Origin: Adiantum capillus-veneris
Lineage: Eukaryota > Streptophyta > Polypodiopsida > Polypodiales > Pteridaceae
Direction of reading: 5' to 3'
DNA: 64,000 nt
Assembly (NCBI GenBank): GCA_014529385.2
Contig: CM043971.1
Span: 87,988,340-88,052,339 of the forward strand
Each line of letters begins with the position of its first letter. The stretch's first letter is position 1. Shown piece after piece: positions 23,621 through 34,200 of this stretch. The position numbers and the translations under genes are program-made. Below the pieces are notes generated by a model, which did no database searches, had not been told where the DNA came from, and saw nothing but the letters and a program-made list of their open reading frames with translations.

Positions 23621-23633
23621 TGTATCAGAGCAC
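23621..23633 (+). promoter_or_regulatory. Primer binding site of element A (initiator tRNA-Met type)
   Basis: TGTATCAGAGCAC follows the LTR end by two bases and resembles TGGTATCAGAGC, the plant site complementary to the 3' end of initiator tRNA-Met, with one base lost. Confidence 0.65.
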
Positions 23634-24035
23634 AAGATTTCTCTTTTCTTGCTCAAGAAGGGAGGTCCTCAAGCTAGCTATAAATGGTTGGTATTATTAA
23701 TTGCCTGTGAGTAAGTAGAATAGGGATTTTTTAGCCTTGCAGTGCGCCTGCCTTTGTGCAGCTAACGGGGCATCACCGTCGAGAGCTATGGTCTTAATAG
23801 TGGAGTCCTACGGGGCTTGCCTACGGCTTAACCACTATTGAGCTATTAGAAGCTTGACAGGAGCCGGTGCTATTTTCGTGTTGAACGAATCTCTCTTCTA
23901 TTCCTTGCAATTAATGGTATTCGAGCCACGGGTACAGTAGCTTGAGTGCTTTTTCTAAAGGGGTAAAGAGGAGTAGCAACCAGGGCTTGAAGTGCCAAAG
24001 TACACCTAAAAAGTTTACACCTAAAAGTTGTTAGA

Positions 24036-24722
24036 ATGGCTGACAATAGTAAAGAGAGTGAAATTAATGTTGATAACTTTGATTTTGCTAATGAGCAAGT
24101 TACTAATGGTGCCCTGATGCTTGTTAACTATCTTGTTTCTAGTATTCAACAAGCCATGGGCAATCCATCTCTCCAAAGTGAAGTGCAACGGCAGCTCCGT
24201 GCTCATGGGATTCTCCAAGCTCCCCACCATGACGAGAGAACACCTAGGAAGCCTCCTTGTGAGACTTCCAAAAGAGGTCTCTCTCCGATTCGGGAAGAAC
24301 AACAGAACCCATACGAAGGGCTCAAGAATTTACTTCTTGATGATCCATCTCCTTCTCAAAGGAGAACTCAAGAGCCTCCACCGAAGGAACGCGAAAGAAG
24401 TGAGTCTCCCGCCACCTCGGCGGAGATGGCTCCACGAAGACGGCGGGCTAAACGCTCTCCATCACCTCCAAAACGGAGAAGACCATCGCACCCTTCTTCA
24501 CACCATAATTCAAAGAGGGATGACAAAAAGCAAGAGAAGAAAAAGGCGAGAAAGAGGACACCCTCTTCTCCATCTTCTTCATCCTCTTCCTCTTATGAAA
24601 GTGATGGTGAAGACGATGAAGATCAAGACAAGAAAAAGGCGAGAAAGAGGCCACCCTCTTCTCCACCTTCCTCAAATTCTGCACCTTCTGAAGAAAGTGA
24701 TGGTGCAACCTTTGAACCATAA
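24036..24722 (+). pseudogene. Element A gag, N-terminal part with a basic/Ser-rich tail
   Basis: The 228-residue frame starts MADNSKESEINVDNFDF. About the first 70 residues fit a gag lead region. The second half is unusual: RRRRAKRSPSPPKRRRP, then KKKARKRTPSSP and KKKARKRPPSSP separated by a Ser run and a stretch of acidic residues (GEDDEDQDK). It ends at a TAA, while the conserved capsid core lies just downstream in another frame, so a frameshift near 24720 is likely. The basic tail could bind nucleic acid or act as a nuclear signal; that is inference. Confidence 0.7.
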
Positions 24723-24754
24723 AAAAGAAGAGGCCATAGGAAATCCTATGCCGC

Positions 24755-25408
24755 ATGGAAGAGGTCGGCCAAGCTGAGAAGTTCAAAGAGGGAGGGAACA
24801 ACATCTTTTTCCTTACCTATGATGGCACCTTTGGTGCTACGGACAAAGTCTTGGCCTTTATCCAACAATTTGATGCGGCGTTCGGAAATGAGGGCTTCAC
24901 GGAGTCCTCTAAGCTACGCCATGTAGCTATGCACTTTCAAAAGTCCGCCAGGCAATGGTGGTCTAGCCTACGAGCCAACGGTGAAGCTCCACAAACCTGG
25001 AAAGCTTTAAGAGCTTCCATTATGAAGCAGTTTTTGGCCACCGATGCCAAAGACAAAGTACTCACCGAATGGTGAAGCTTAAAGCTCTCTCCCTATGAAT
25101 CCATCCACAAATATGTAGACAAGTTTTGGGACCTACAACTCAAAGCCACTATCTTCAAAAAGTTGGATTTTGGAGAGCAAAAGCAACAATTTTGTGCGGG
25201 CTTAACCGAAGAAATGGTGGAGTATGTCAACTCCCAAAGGCCACGTACCATATCGGCGGTAATACACCATACTATGGTGGCCTCTCGAATCAATTTCCAA
25301 ACGGGGGCTAAAAGAAATAATAAGCCCACGGAAAACAAGGGTTCCAACGAGCCTAAGGGGAAGGAAAATGTCCAAAAGTCTCCTAATGGGCAACTCCAAC
25401 AAAGCTAA
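24755..25408 (+). pseudogene. Element A gag capsid core
   Basis: The frame has the retrotransposon gag core: GATDKVLAFIQQFDAAFGNE, SSKLRHVAMHFQKSARQWWS and TWKALRASIMKQF. It stops at TGA (25073-25075) after the residues LTEW and resumes in the same frame (KLSPYESIHKYVDKFWDLQL) to 25408, where a shift moves to the next frame. Capsid would assemble the particle that packages element RNA. The damage makes the product truncated. Confidence 0.8.
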
Positions 25409-26327
25409 AGAGAAGGGAGTTTACAAAGGTAAAAACAAACTCTCTCCTGAAGAGCTTGAGCGTTATCGCAAGGATAATCGGTGTTTCAAGTGCGGCGAAC
25501 AAGGGTATGCGTACCGTGCTTGTCCCCAAAAGAACACCCGCCATGATCCTCCTAGAGCTACCTTGGTTGAAATCCAAGAGGAGGAGAATCACCAAACTCG
25601 CCACAAAGGATCTCCTCTATGCCATGCTTGGGGAAAGGTAAGAGAACATGATTCTTTTATTCTCTTTGACCCTGGTTCTACTCACAATTTTATATCTATA
25701 GAGTTGGCCACCAAGCTAGGCATACGAGCCCACGAGATGGGAGATGTCCTACCCGTCGCAGACAATGCTTTCAAGGGGCACGAAGCTTCAGTCACTCCCT
25801 TAATCGGGAAATTGAGGCTTCATGTCCAAATCTATGTGGACAAAGAGCACTTCTTTATCTCTCCTCTCAAGCATGAGGATGTAATCCTAGGGGCACCATG
25901 GTTTGATAGCCTGGCTGCCAATGTTAAATTCCCTGAAAGGAGAATCTCCTTTAAGTTCAGGGAAAAATATATGTATATAGATGCTAAGGAAATGGGTACC
26001 ACTATCCCCATTGTACATACACCATCTTTCAACAAGTCAATAAAGAGCTCTATTTCTGTGTACATGATTTTTGTTAAAGATTCTCAAAATGAACCTAATG
26101 CTTTAGCAAAAGAAAATAAAAGGAACCAAAAGGAATTAGAGTTATCCAATTTTCTCAAGGGGTTTCAAGATGTTTTTATTGACGACATCCCTTGTGAGCT
26201 ACCTCCTAAACGAGGTAATGATGACCATGCAATTGAACTTCTTCCAAGAAGTTCACCGCCTAACAAACCTCCTTATGAGTTTCTCAAGCTCAACAAGAGG
26301 AGATTACGTGGAAAGTGCATGAGTTAG
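25368..26327 (+). pseudogene. Element A nucleocapsid and protease
   Basis: A zinc knuckle CFKCGEQGYAYRAC lies at 25482-25523, in which the usual His is replaced by Tyr, so metal binding is doubtful. The aspartic protease follows: LFDPGSTHNFIS at about 25662-25697 (catalytic Asp with the unusual DPG instead of DSG or DTG) and DVILGAPWFDSL as the flap-side ILG motif. The frame runs into the start of reverse transcriptase (CELPPKRGNDDHAIELLPRS) and stops at 26325, just before the first RT block, through a frameshift. Confidence 0.8.
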
Positions 26328-27207
26328 TTGAGAAGGGCATGGTTAGGCCTAGCTCATCTCCATTTTGCTCAACTGTGCTATTAGTGCAAAAGAAAGACGG
26401 CACATATCGCATGTGTGTTGACTATAGAGCACTAAATAGGATCACCATCAAGAATAGGTTTCCTGTTCCACGGGTAGAAGACCTATTTGATAAGCTACAA
26501 GGATCAACCTACTTCAGTAGGATTGACCTAAAAAGCAGCTATCATCAAATAAGGATAGGTGATCAAGACATTGTAAAGACCGCATTTCGCACCACGTTTG
26601 GTCTTTACGAATACATTGTCATGCCTTTGGCTTGACCAATGCACCGGCCACATTCAACCGCTTGATGGAGAAGCTGTTCAGGCCTCATCGAACCTTCACT
26701 GGAGTGTTCTTTGATGATATTATCATCTACTCTAATTCATTAGACGAACACAAGCAACACCTCCAGGTAATATTTCAAGTTTTAAGAGAGAATAAACTGT
26801 ATGTAAATCAAAAGAAAAGTGAAGTTTTCTTGCAAGAGATTCAGTTTTTAGGTCACATTATCTCTCAAGATGGCATCCAAATGGATCCTTCAAAGTTAGA
26901 GGTAATAAAAGGATGGCCTAAACCAAGGAATCTTCATGAACTAAGAAGCTTTATAGTTATGTGTGCATACTCTAGACGCTTCATAGAAAAGTTCTCACAA
27001 ATTGCGGGACCATTACATGACCTAACAAAGAAGAGAGTTAGGTATACATGGTCTGCTAAGGAAACAATGCTTTCGAAAAGCTTAAAGAAAATATTATCTC
27101 TCAACCTGTGCTTACATTACCGGATCTCTCAAAACCATTTGAGGTCCAATGTGATGCTTGTGGTGATTGCCTTGGAGTTGTTTTGCTTCAAGAAGGGCAC
27201 GCCATAG
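26315..27207 (+). pseudogene. Element A reverse transcriptase
   Basis: Two overlapping frames carry the RT blocks in order: [55 protein letters not shown] and [16 protein letters not shown] up to 26635. In another frame follow TNAPATFNRLM, FFDDIIIYS (26707 onward, the two catalytic Asp present) and FLGHIISQDGIQMDPSKLEV. The shift is one base at about 26625-26632, at the conserved MPFGLTNAP block. The palm residues are present but on separate frames. Confidence 0.88.
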
Positions 27208-27470
27208 GCTATGAAAGTCGAAGGCTCGACCCTATTGAGCAAGCTCTAGGCATATATGAAAAGGAACTTCTTGCAGTTCTATATGCCTTAGACTCATGGA
27301 AGCACTATTTATTGGGGACTCCTTTCATTCTGTGAACGGATCACCAAAGTCTTAAGTACTTCATGATGCAGACCAAGCTCTCCTACAAACAAATGAGGTG
27401 GGCAAATTTCCTTTCGCAATTTCATTTTTATATTGCTCACATTGCTGGCAAGCATAGTCAAGTAGCAGAT
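27108..27470 (+). pseudogene. Element A RNase H
   Basis: FEVQCDACGDCLGVVLLQEG with the first catalytic Asp, YESRRLDPIEQALGIYEKEL with the Glu, and LLAVLYALDSWKHYLLGTPF, then a TGA at 27333-27335 just before TDHQ. The frame continues with FMMQTKLSYKQMRWANFLSQ and ADALSRRP. The stop cuts the domain before its third acidic residue. Confidence 0.85.
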
Positions 27471-28700
27471 GCACTCTCAAGACGACCGAGAGTAAATGCG
27501 GTTAATTCCATAGCAACTCACAATGATCTATCTTCAATGATAGATGAGTATGCTATTGATCCCGATTTTAGAGATGTGATTTCAGCCCTTGCATTAGGGA
27601 AGAAAGAAGAACCATTTACTTTACAAGATGGTTATCTTCTCTACGGCAATAGACTATGCGTTACTAACTCACTACGTGAGAAAGTAATGTATGAATCTCA
27701 TGCTCCTCCTTATGCGGGGCATAGCAGGATTCAATCTACCTTAAAGGGAATTGAAACATATTTCTATTGGCCTACCATGAAAGTGAACATACAAGAGTAT
27801 GTTTCTAAATGTGTGGTATGCCAAAAGACAAAATTTGATAGAGGGAAGCAAACTGGATTGCTTCAACCCTTGCCAATCCCTAATTCACCATGGGAGAGCA
27901 TATCCATGGATTTTATCTTTGGATTGCCTAAGTCTATCCATGGGAATACAGGAATATGGACGATAGTGGACAGGTTCAGTAAACAAGCTCATTTTATACA
28001 TGTCCAAAAGACTATCAAAGCCCATCAAATGGCAACCCTCTTCATTTCTCAAATTTTCAAAGTACCATGGCTTGCCAATGTCCATAGTGTCGGATAGAGA
28101 TCCTAGAATGACCAGTAATTTTTGGAAGGGTCTCTTTGAGAATTTAGGGACAAGGCTAAACTTCTCTTTGGCCTATCATCCACAAACGGATGGCCAAAGT
28201 GAAATAGATAACCTAACAATTCTCGATCTACTTAAAGCCTATGTAACGGAAGTAGATCAAAGATCCCAATGGGAGAAGTACTTACCCTTAGTGGAGTATG
28301 CTTATAATAACATTGTACATTCTTCCACGGGAAAAGCACCTTTCGAGGTAATTGAGGAAAGATCAAAAAGTCCCTTGCTACTTAAGGAACATGGGAAGAT
28401 CTTCGCTGCAGATGAGTATAGCCGAGACCTACAAGAATCTTTTCAAAATATTAAGGATGCTATCTCTATCTCACAACAAAGGCAAAAGGCTGCTGCTGAC
28501 AAGCACAGAAGAGCCCAAGCCTTTAAAGAAAATGATTGGGTCTTATTAAAATTTCCCAAGGCTCGATTAAGGCACACGACGGGCAAGAATCCTACCGGAC
28601 ACCAAAAGTACTATGCTAAACTAGCAAAAAGGTACTATGGTCCCTTCCAGATTCTAGGCCAATCAATGAGATGGCCTATCAACTCAAGTTGCCCAATCAT
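27471..28700 (+). pseudogene. Element A integrase
   Basis: The HHCC zinc region is present (ESHAPPYAGH, then CVVCQK). The catalytic core shows MDFIFGLP, then, after a frameshift near 28060-28090, SDRDPRMTSNFWKGLFENLG and YHPQTDGQSE. Asp and Glu in the last two are 35 residues apart, the canonical D,35,E spacing. The GPF/Y-like part (KRYYGPFQILG) follows near 28630. Integrase would insert the cDNA; here it is split in two frames. Confidence 0.88.
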
Positions 28701-28986
28701 TGGCTCATACACAATGCTTTCCATGTGAGCCTATTAAAGCCTTACAAAGGAGAGCCACCTCAAGAACCAACTACTGAAGACCCACCGGAGATCAAGGACC
28801 AAGAAGAGGTGCTGCATCCCGAGTCCATTCTCCGACATGAAGACAAGGTACTAAGAGGCGGTAAGAATTCGACGATATCTTATTAAGTTTAAGAATTATC
28901 CCTTTGAAGATGCTAGATGGATGCAAGGCATACAATTAAAGGATAACATAAACCTTGCCAATGCTTACAATGCTTCCCAAGAGTAA
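28671..28986 (+). pseudogene. Element A chromodomain
   Basis: NAFHVSLLKPYKGEPPQEPT and HPESILRHEDKVLRGG are followed, after a frameshift near 28860, by RRYLIKFKNYPFEDARWM, a typical chromodomain core with the aromatic residues of the methyl-lysine cage (Tyr, Trp). It ends at a TAA at 28984-28986. Chromodomains at the integrase C-terminus define chromoviruses and are thought to steer insertion to marked chromatin. Confidence 0.8.
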
Positions 28987-29341
28987 GAAAATGTACAAAA
29001 TGTTAAAAATGAACAACGTTTTTGTCTTATAAGACTCTCTTTTTCTTTATTGTGCACAAAAATGAAGTAGTATGCATGCTTAGATCAAGTTTGCGGAGAC
29101 GACGTCTCCCAAACACCAAGTAGAGCTTGTCACTCTACTATAGAAGATTGATAGGACTAATGTACAGAGATGCTTGCGGCAACCTCAGGCTCTCAAGCCC
29201 CAAATGGACCAGTCATCTATTGTGGAATAATGTCGTAGGGTAACATAGGAATCCTCTACCCGCTAAGAAAAGGACTAATGAGTATGCTTTATCTTCTCTA
29301 CCCCATAGTCGAGGACGACTATGATTTCAAGAGAGAGGTAA

Positions 29342-30922
29342 TGTCATAATAATCAATATCAGTTCTCCTAAATGATTTTCTCATGTTAAACTGATCATTT
29401 AATATGGGGAAGTGCCAGGGGAGAAAAAGCTAGAATATTGGTTAAGCTAGAAGACCGGCCACAATAGGGATCCAAAGGAGGGGCCATCTGCAAAAGAGCC
29501 ATGTGGGACAATGGGCTTATAAGATCCTAAGGTTCAACCCATTAAGACTTCCAAAATGCTAAGGTTCCAAAATTCAAAGGTTGTGTCCAAAGGTCAAGCA
29601 TGTGGGGAATTGGATGCTTTGTGTGTGTCCCAAAAGTCTTTATCAATCCCTACATAGGAGGGGATGAGCCTTGGGAGTAGGGGATGAGAGAGAAACACAC
29701 ACACACACACACACAAGCTCCCTTTACACAAAGGGAATGAGGGATACATGTCAGCTCCCTAGCCCAGATGCCCACAAGGTGTACCCAATTCCTATTGGGT
29801 ATACCTATTGGATGGCCTTGGAGGTGGACCAATGACAATTAGGCCAGAGTAAATCTACTTTAATTAATTTAAAAACACTTAATAAAAGAACCAATGAGAA
29901 TTAAGCTCTTTAGAAGACTATTGGACAGTCTCCCAAGGGGTCCAATGAGTATTCGGCAGCCTAATGGCTTGCCTGATTCCTATTGGCCAGGAGGCAAAGG
30001 GGTCCAATGAGAGTTTAGTTGCATTTATTAATTACATTAAGTTCTCACAAAAGGGGAAAGGGGGACACATGTCAGAAGGCTATCACTTATAATGCTTAAT
30101 TATCATTGGCTAGCCCTAGGGAGGTCCAATGAGAGTGGAGCATAAGCAAATAGCAAGAGGGGTCGACCAAGAGAGAGAGGGGGCTGATTTTTGCAAGGCA
30201 TTATAACACACACACTCACACAATCTCATGTGTGAAGTAAAGAAGACTCTCTCTCCTTCCCAAACTTTAATGGAAAGCTTACCACCTACTCCAAGCTTGT
30301 GAGAAGGGAGGCCTACACCAACAACTCTTGGCTTTGTGATGCAAATCCAACCAAGAGCCAAGCTTCAATGCATGCTCATCTCCTCTACCATGCTAATTAC
30401 TAAGCTAAGCTATGCTAATATGAGTGATTATGTGAGGAGATGTACATCTTTCTCATAAGACTACTCCTTCTTCCTCTCAATCTACTCTCATACCCCACTA
30501 GCTCTCACCATTTTCGAAGGTGTGTGAGGACTTGGGTCTGAGCCATGAGAGAATTGATGTTGTGTTTGATAAGTGTTCTGCTTAGTGTATGAAGTTTTCA
30601 TCTTCATTGCACTAGCTAGTCTTGAAGGAACACAAAGAATTGTATTGTACAATGTCTCTCTTGATGGGAGAAACCATAATACAAAGCCTTTTGGAGGGGG
30701 GACCGGCTCCATGTAAATCCGATCCTCAACTGTTGTCAATAGTTTAATTTCTGTCTCTTTTGAAAGTATTGTTCATGCTATCTAACTAGGTGTTATGCTT
30801 TTTGTTGCTCTCTCCACCCAAGCACTCTTGTAATTCTCATTAGGAATCTATTCTAATGAAATGCCCACTATGTTCATGCTAATTTAAGCTACACACAAGT
30901 TTTTAGGCCATTAAATGTTACA
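29342..30922 (+). repeat. 3' LTR of element A
   Basis: It starts TGTCATAATAATC after the purine-rich CAAGAGAGAGGTAA (29328-29341) and ends CCATTAAATGTTACA. It is similar to the 5' LTR throughout, with the main differences a much shorter (CA)n run (29695-29715) and a single GGGATCCAAAG. A GGGTATACCTATTGGATGG insertion-like stretch near 29797-29815 is absent from the 5' copy. Confidence 0.9.
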
Positions 30923-33100
30923 TAAGATGGCAATCCCAAAAGGATAAAATCCAAAAGGGTGATCTTTAGAGTAGTGAAGGCTGGGAATATGCCAAGCCAA
31001 GGGGCAAAGCATTAAGAGGAGAGAAAGTCATATAGCAATTGTTGTACTGATGGTAAGTGAGTGACATTGAGGATATCCACTAGGTTAAAGTAAAATCACT
31101 CATTAAAGGAGTAATAGTGCTCATGCAAGAAACCCATAGCATGGGACCTTTAGATAGGACCAAGAGAGGACAACAAGGCATCATCATAATTTGGGGGAAA
31201 TAGCATAAGGGTTTACATTGAATGATGTGAGCACAAAGAAAACTCAAAGTGCAAATACTCATATGCTTGAAATACACAATTAGATCTTGAAGTACTAGTA
31301 TCTCAAGCCAAGAAATATCTTTAAGATAAAGTGTTAGATAGAGGTGAAGTAAAATTTAAAAGGTAGCAAGTTCATAAGATGAGGGCATTGAAAGTAGAGC
31401 AACAAGATCAAATTAATCAAGCTAATGAGTTTTTGAATAATACTTATACACAAAAGGATGCTATGTTCAATAGACAACTGGCTTTAAACACCAAGAAGGT
31501 GTTTATACACAAACTTATTTGTATTTGAATCATTCATGTATAATCTGGTCATAATGAAGCAACATTCTAGTTATCTTATAAATCTAGACAATGAAATGAA
31601 TGCATAGATGAAATAGATCTTCATCTTCAGGGTTGAACAACAGGAAACCTAATCCTCTTTAAGCAAAGATATAATTATCATCTGCATCCATATAAACAAC
31701 AAAACAAATTTGTTAGCCTTGGATACATTTTACAGATGTCAAAGAACCTATCGGTTGTTATATCCTTGTCCTACTTAAAGATTTTGAGATTAGCTACTAT
31801 TTTAACAAATGAAAGAGTTTGTTTTGTATTTCTTCCATGAGATTTTTTTTAAAAAAAACGTAAAAAGGGGATTAGTCCTTTTGAGGGCATATTCAAGGTA
31901 CTTTCTTGTAAGAAGTTAGTCCATTTTTTAAGAGAACATTTTTGCCAACAAAAATTATATTTCAAGTAAATTAGAGACATTTTTCAAGACCATGTTCCAT
32001 CTTCTTGCAAACCATCAAACGAGACACTTGGATGGCATCAAACCTTCAGAGCAGTATCATCACACTCTTGGGAAACTTTTTGGCAGTGTCCAAATATCCA
32101 ATAGGGTCACAAATTTCAAAATCCAAATCAGATAACACTTTCCTTGTTCCCTATAAGATAATTTAGTGTCCAAATATCCAATAGGGTCACAAATTTCAAA
32201 ATCCAAATTAGATAACACTTTCCTTGTTCCCTATAAGATAATTTTATTTCCTCCATTTGTGACATATCAGTCAAATCGACTACTTGGTTTCTTTCTGAGT
32301 AGTTTCATGAAAAACTCAATAGAGCAGTACTGCACATTCTCAAAGTAGTATCATTAACATCATAAGAGGCTTCAAGTGTGTAGTCATTTCCTTATTTTAA
32401 TTTATCATGCTATTCAAAAACCATCAAAGTTTCCTATTGATTTATGATACAGAAGTTTAGGTGGACCAAAGCAAGCCATCTTTAGAGCATATAAACTAAT
32501 CTAGGTAAAGAAAAGTGAAACCCACAAGCAGTAACTAAAGCTAAGCTTAGAGACTTTTAAAGCCATCCCAAACCAGTAAACATGAGGTGTTTCCTACAAC
32601 CACTGGTGAACTCAACTATGGAGCTGAAGATTGTCATTTTAACTGTAAAAGAGAGATCATCTGCTCCCTAATTAATTACAAAAAATAGCCAGCTAGTCAT
32701 ATTTACCAAATGAAATCTTAGGCAAGTGTTTCCATAGCCAAGCCAATTAGTCACACCACAAGACAATATAAGTCTTGGGTATCAAGGATGTACGACAACC
32801 CCACCCTACACAAATTTTCAAGTACATATAAGGCATCAGGGCATCCTTAAAAAGAGAATAAAAAATAAGTGAACAAAAGTAAGAGGATGCCACTAGAACC
32901 AAACAAAGCATAGTTTTAGAATGCAAGCCACATGGCCAGATTCCACCGGATTGGCAGCCAGAGCAGAACCCTAAGTCCAAAGTCAAACTGAGGCAACAAA
33001 GAATTCTCAAAACATTTCAAGTTCAAGCCTCCACCTTTGAGGAGCACAAGAAGATTTAGAAATTTTCTTATGTAGGAAAACGGAGTCTTTTCTAGTGTTT
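30923..33100. repeat. Anonymous DNA with repeat gamma copy 4 and an 80-bp tandem duplication
   Basis: 31440-31990 resembles the gamma repeats (GCTTTAAACACCAAG..., GAATCATTCATGTATAAT, CATCTGCATCCATATAAACA). 32085-32164 and 32165-32244 are two copies of an 80-bp unit beginning AGTGTCCAAATATCCAATAG, with one base difference seen by eye. No gene is supported; the open frames of 60-87 residues match nothing known to me. Confidence 0.65.
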
Positions 33101-33421
33101 TTCATACAATGAATAACATCATGAGTTCTGCTCGGGAGAGCGTGCGTCAGCGCCACGACATACACAAAGGAGATTTTTTTTTGCCTATGGGATGCAGCAT
33201 AATGAACAGATTTATATTTTTGATGTGCATCGTGATGCAGTACGCAATGGCCTTCCTCTGCATGCTACGACAGTCCAGGCTGTTAAGTGAACAGCCTAAT
33301 AAGGGGGCGCTTTGGTTTGGTGGTGGGGGGGGGGGGGGGGAGGAGAGGCGGACCGATTGATTGCAGGTTTGAGTGCAATGAGAAAATGGGAGAGGCAAAT
33401 AGCTAGTGTCTGAGGCAGATG

Positions 33422-33454
<33 letters not shown>

Positions 33455-33960
33455 GCTTTGCTTCTCGTCTGTCTTCGCCGCACAGTGCTCAGAAGGGATG
33501 CAGCGGATCCAAGTAACGCATGAGGACAATGCTCGTGCGTCAGTTTGTTGTGTGCCATTTCCGCTCGGGTGCTTGCAAGCGAGAAGGACCGAGGTGTGAC
33601 GGTATGGTGGGAGCAGCGTTGCGCAGGTACAGGTCGGTGCATGAGCAGACCATGGAGAGGCAGGCATGACAGGGGCTAGCGATGGCGAGTCAGAGGGGCC
33701 TGGAGAGACACGAGGCGGCAATCGAGACAGGTGGGATGTGTGAGTTGTTGCTCCTTTCCCAGGGATGATGGATCCCATGTTTAGGCGAAACTGCAGCAAC
33801 ACAGAGATAGAGACAGAGCTCTATCCGCAGGCGATTTGGGAGGAGGGGGAGACACTGCACAGGTCGAGGAACAAAGCATGTGCATCGGCTCCAACTGATC
33901 TCCCCATTTTAAAAGTTAAGGAATGGAAAGAATCTTCATCCGAAATTAATTAATGGATGT
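33101..33960. other. GC-richer block of unknown nature
   Basis: Base composition rises sharply against the AT-rich surroundings. It contains a G-tract at about 33325-33340 and (GA)n at 33423-33452. The longest frame (minus, 33296-33802, 168 residues) is a low-complexity Pro/Ser/Leu translation across both repeats, so I do not call it a gene. It could be an LTR or promoter region of an unrecognised element. Confidence 0.35.
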
Positions 33961-34040
33961 GAGAATAGACCCAAATAGTAGTGTAGTAGGAGGCCGTACA
34001 CTAAATGAATTACAAAAGGGGATGCAAAACATCCTCTTTG

Positions 34041-34200
34041 TTTTTTTTTTTTTTTTTTGCAAAACTCACAGTTGTGAGTGGATAGTATTAAGAACAGAAA
34101 TATACACCAATCCTTGAGCTCAGACCGAGCCTTGAGGGTCAAAGGATTACAAGTTATCTGCTTGGCAAAGAAACCACTCCTACTCATCGGCTGTACTTAT
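34041..34200 (-). mobile_element. Probable 3' end of a LINE-like element
   Basis: Eighteen T at 34041-34058 read as a poly(A) tail on the minus strand. Just upstream of that tail lies the palindrome CTCACAACTGTGAG (rc of 34065-34078), preceded by TTCTTAATACTATCCA. The same arrangement occurs at 36444-36476. No coding motif is preserved here, and the 5' limit is unknown. Confidence 0.45.

Larger units (their letters stand above)
21995..30922 (+). mobile_element. Element A: Ty3/gypsy chromovirus, complete but decayed
   Basis: An 8.9-kb LTR retrotransposon: 5' LTR 21995-23618, primer binding site near 23621, gag-pol 24036-28986, polypurine-like tract just before 29342, 3' LTR 29342-30922. Candidate target-site duplications are TAAAA before and TAAGA after (4 of 5). 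The order gag, protease, reverse transcriptase, RNase H, integrase and chromodomain defines a Ty3/gypsy chromovirus. The coding region has several frameshifts and stops, so it cannot act on its own. A solo LTR of the same family lies 0.9 kb upstream in opposite orientation. Confidence 0.9.

Noticed and set aside
33296-33802. 168-residue minus-strand frame
   Set aside because: It spans a (GA)n array and a G-tract and consists largely of Ser, Pro and Leu. No family resemblance and no partner on transcript evidence.
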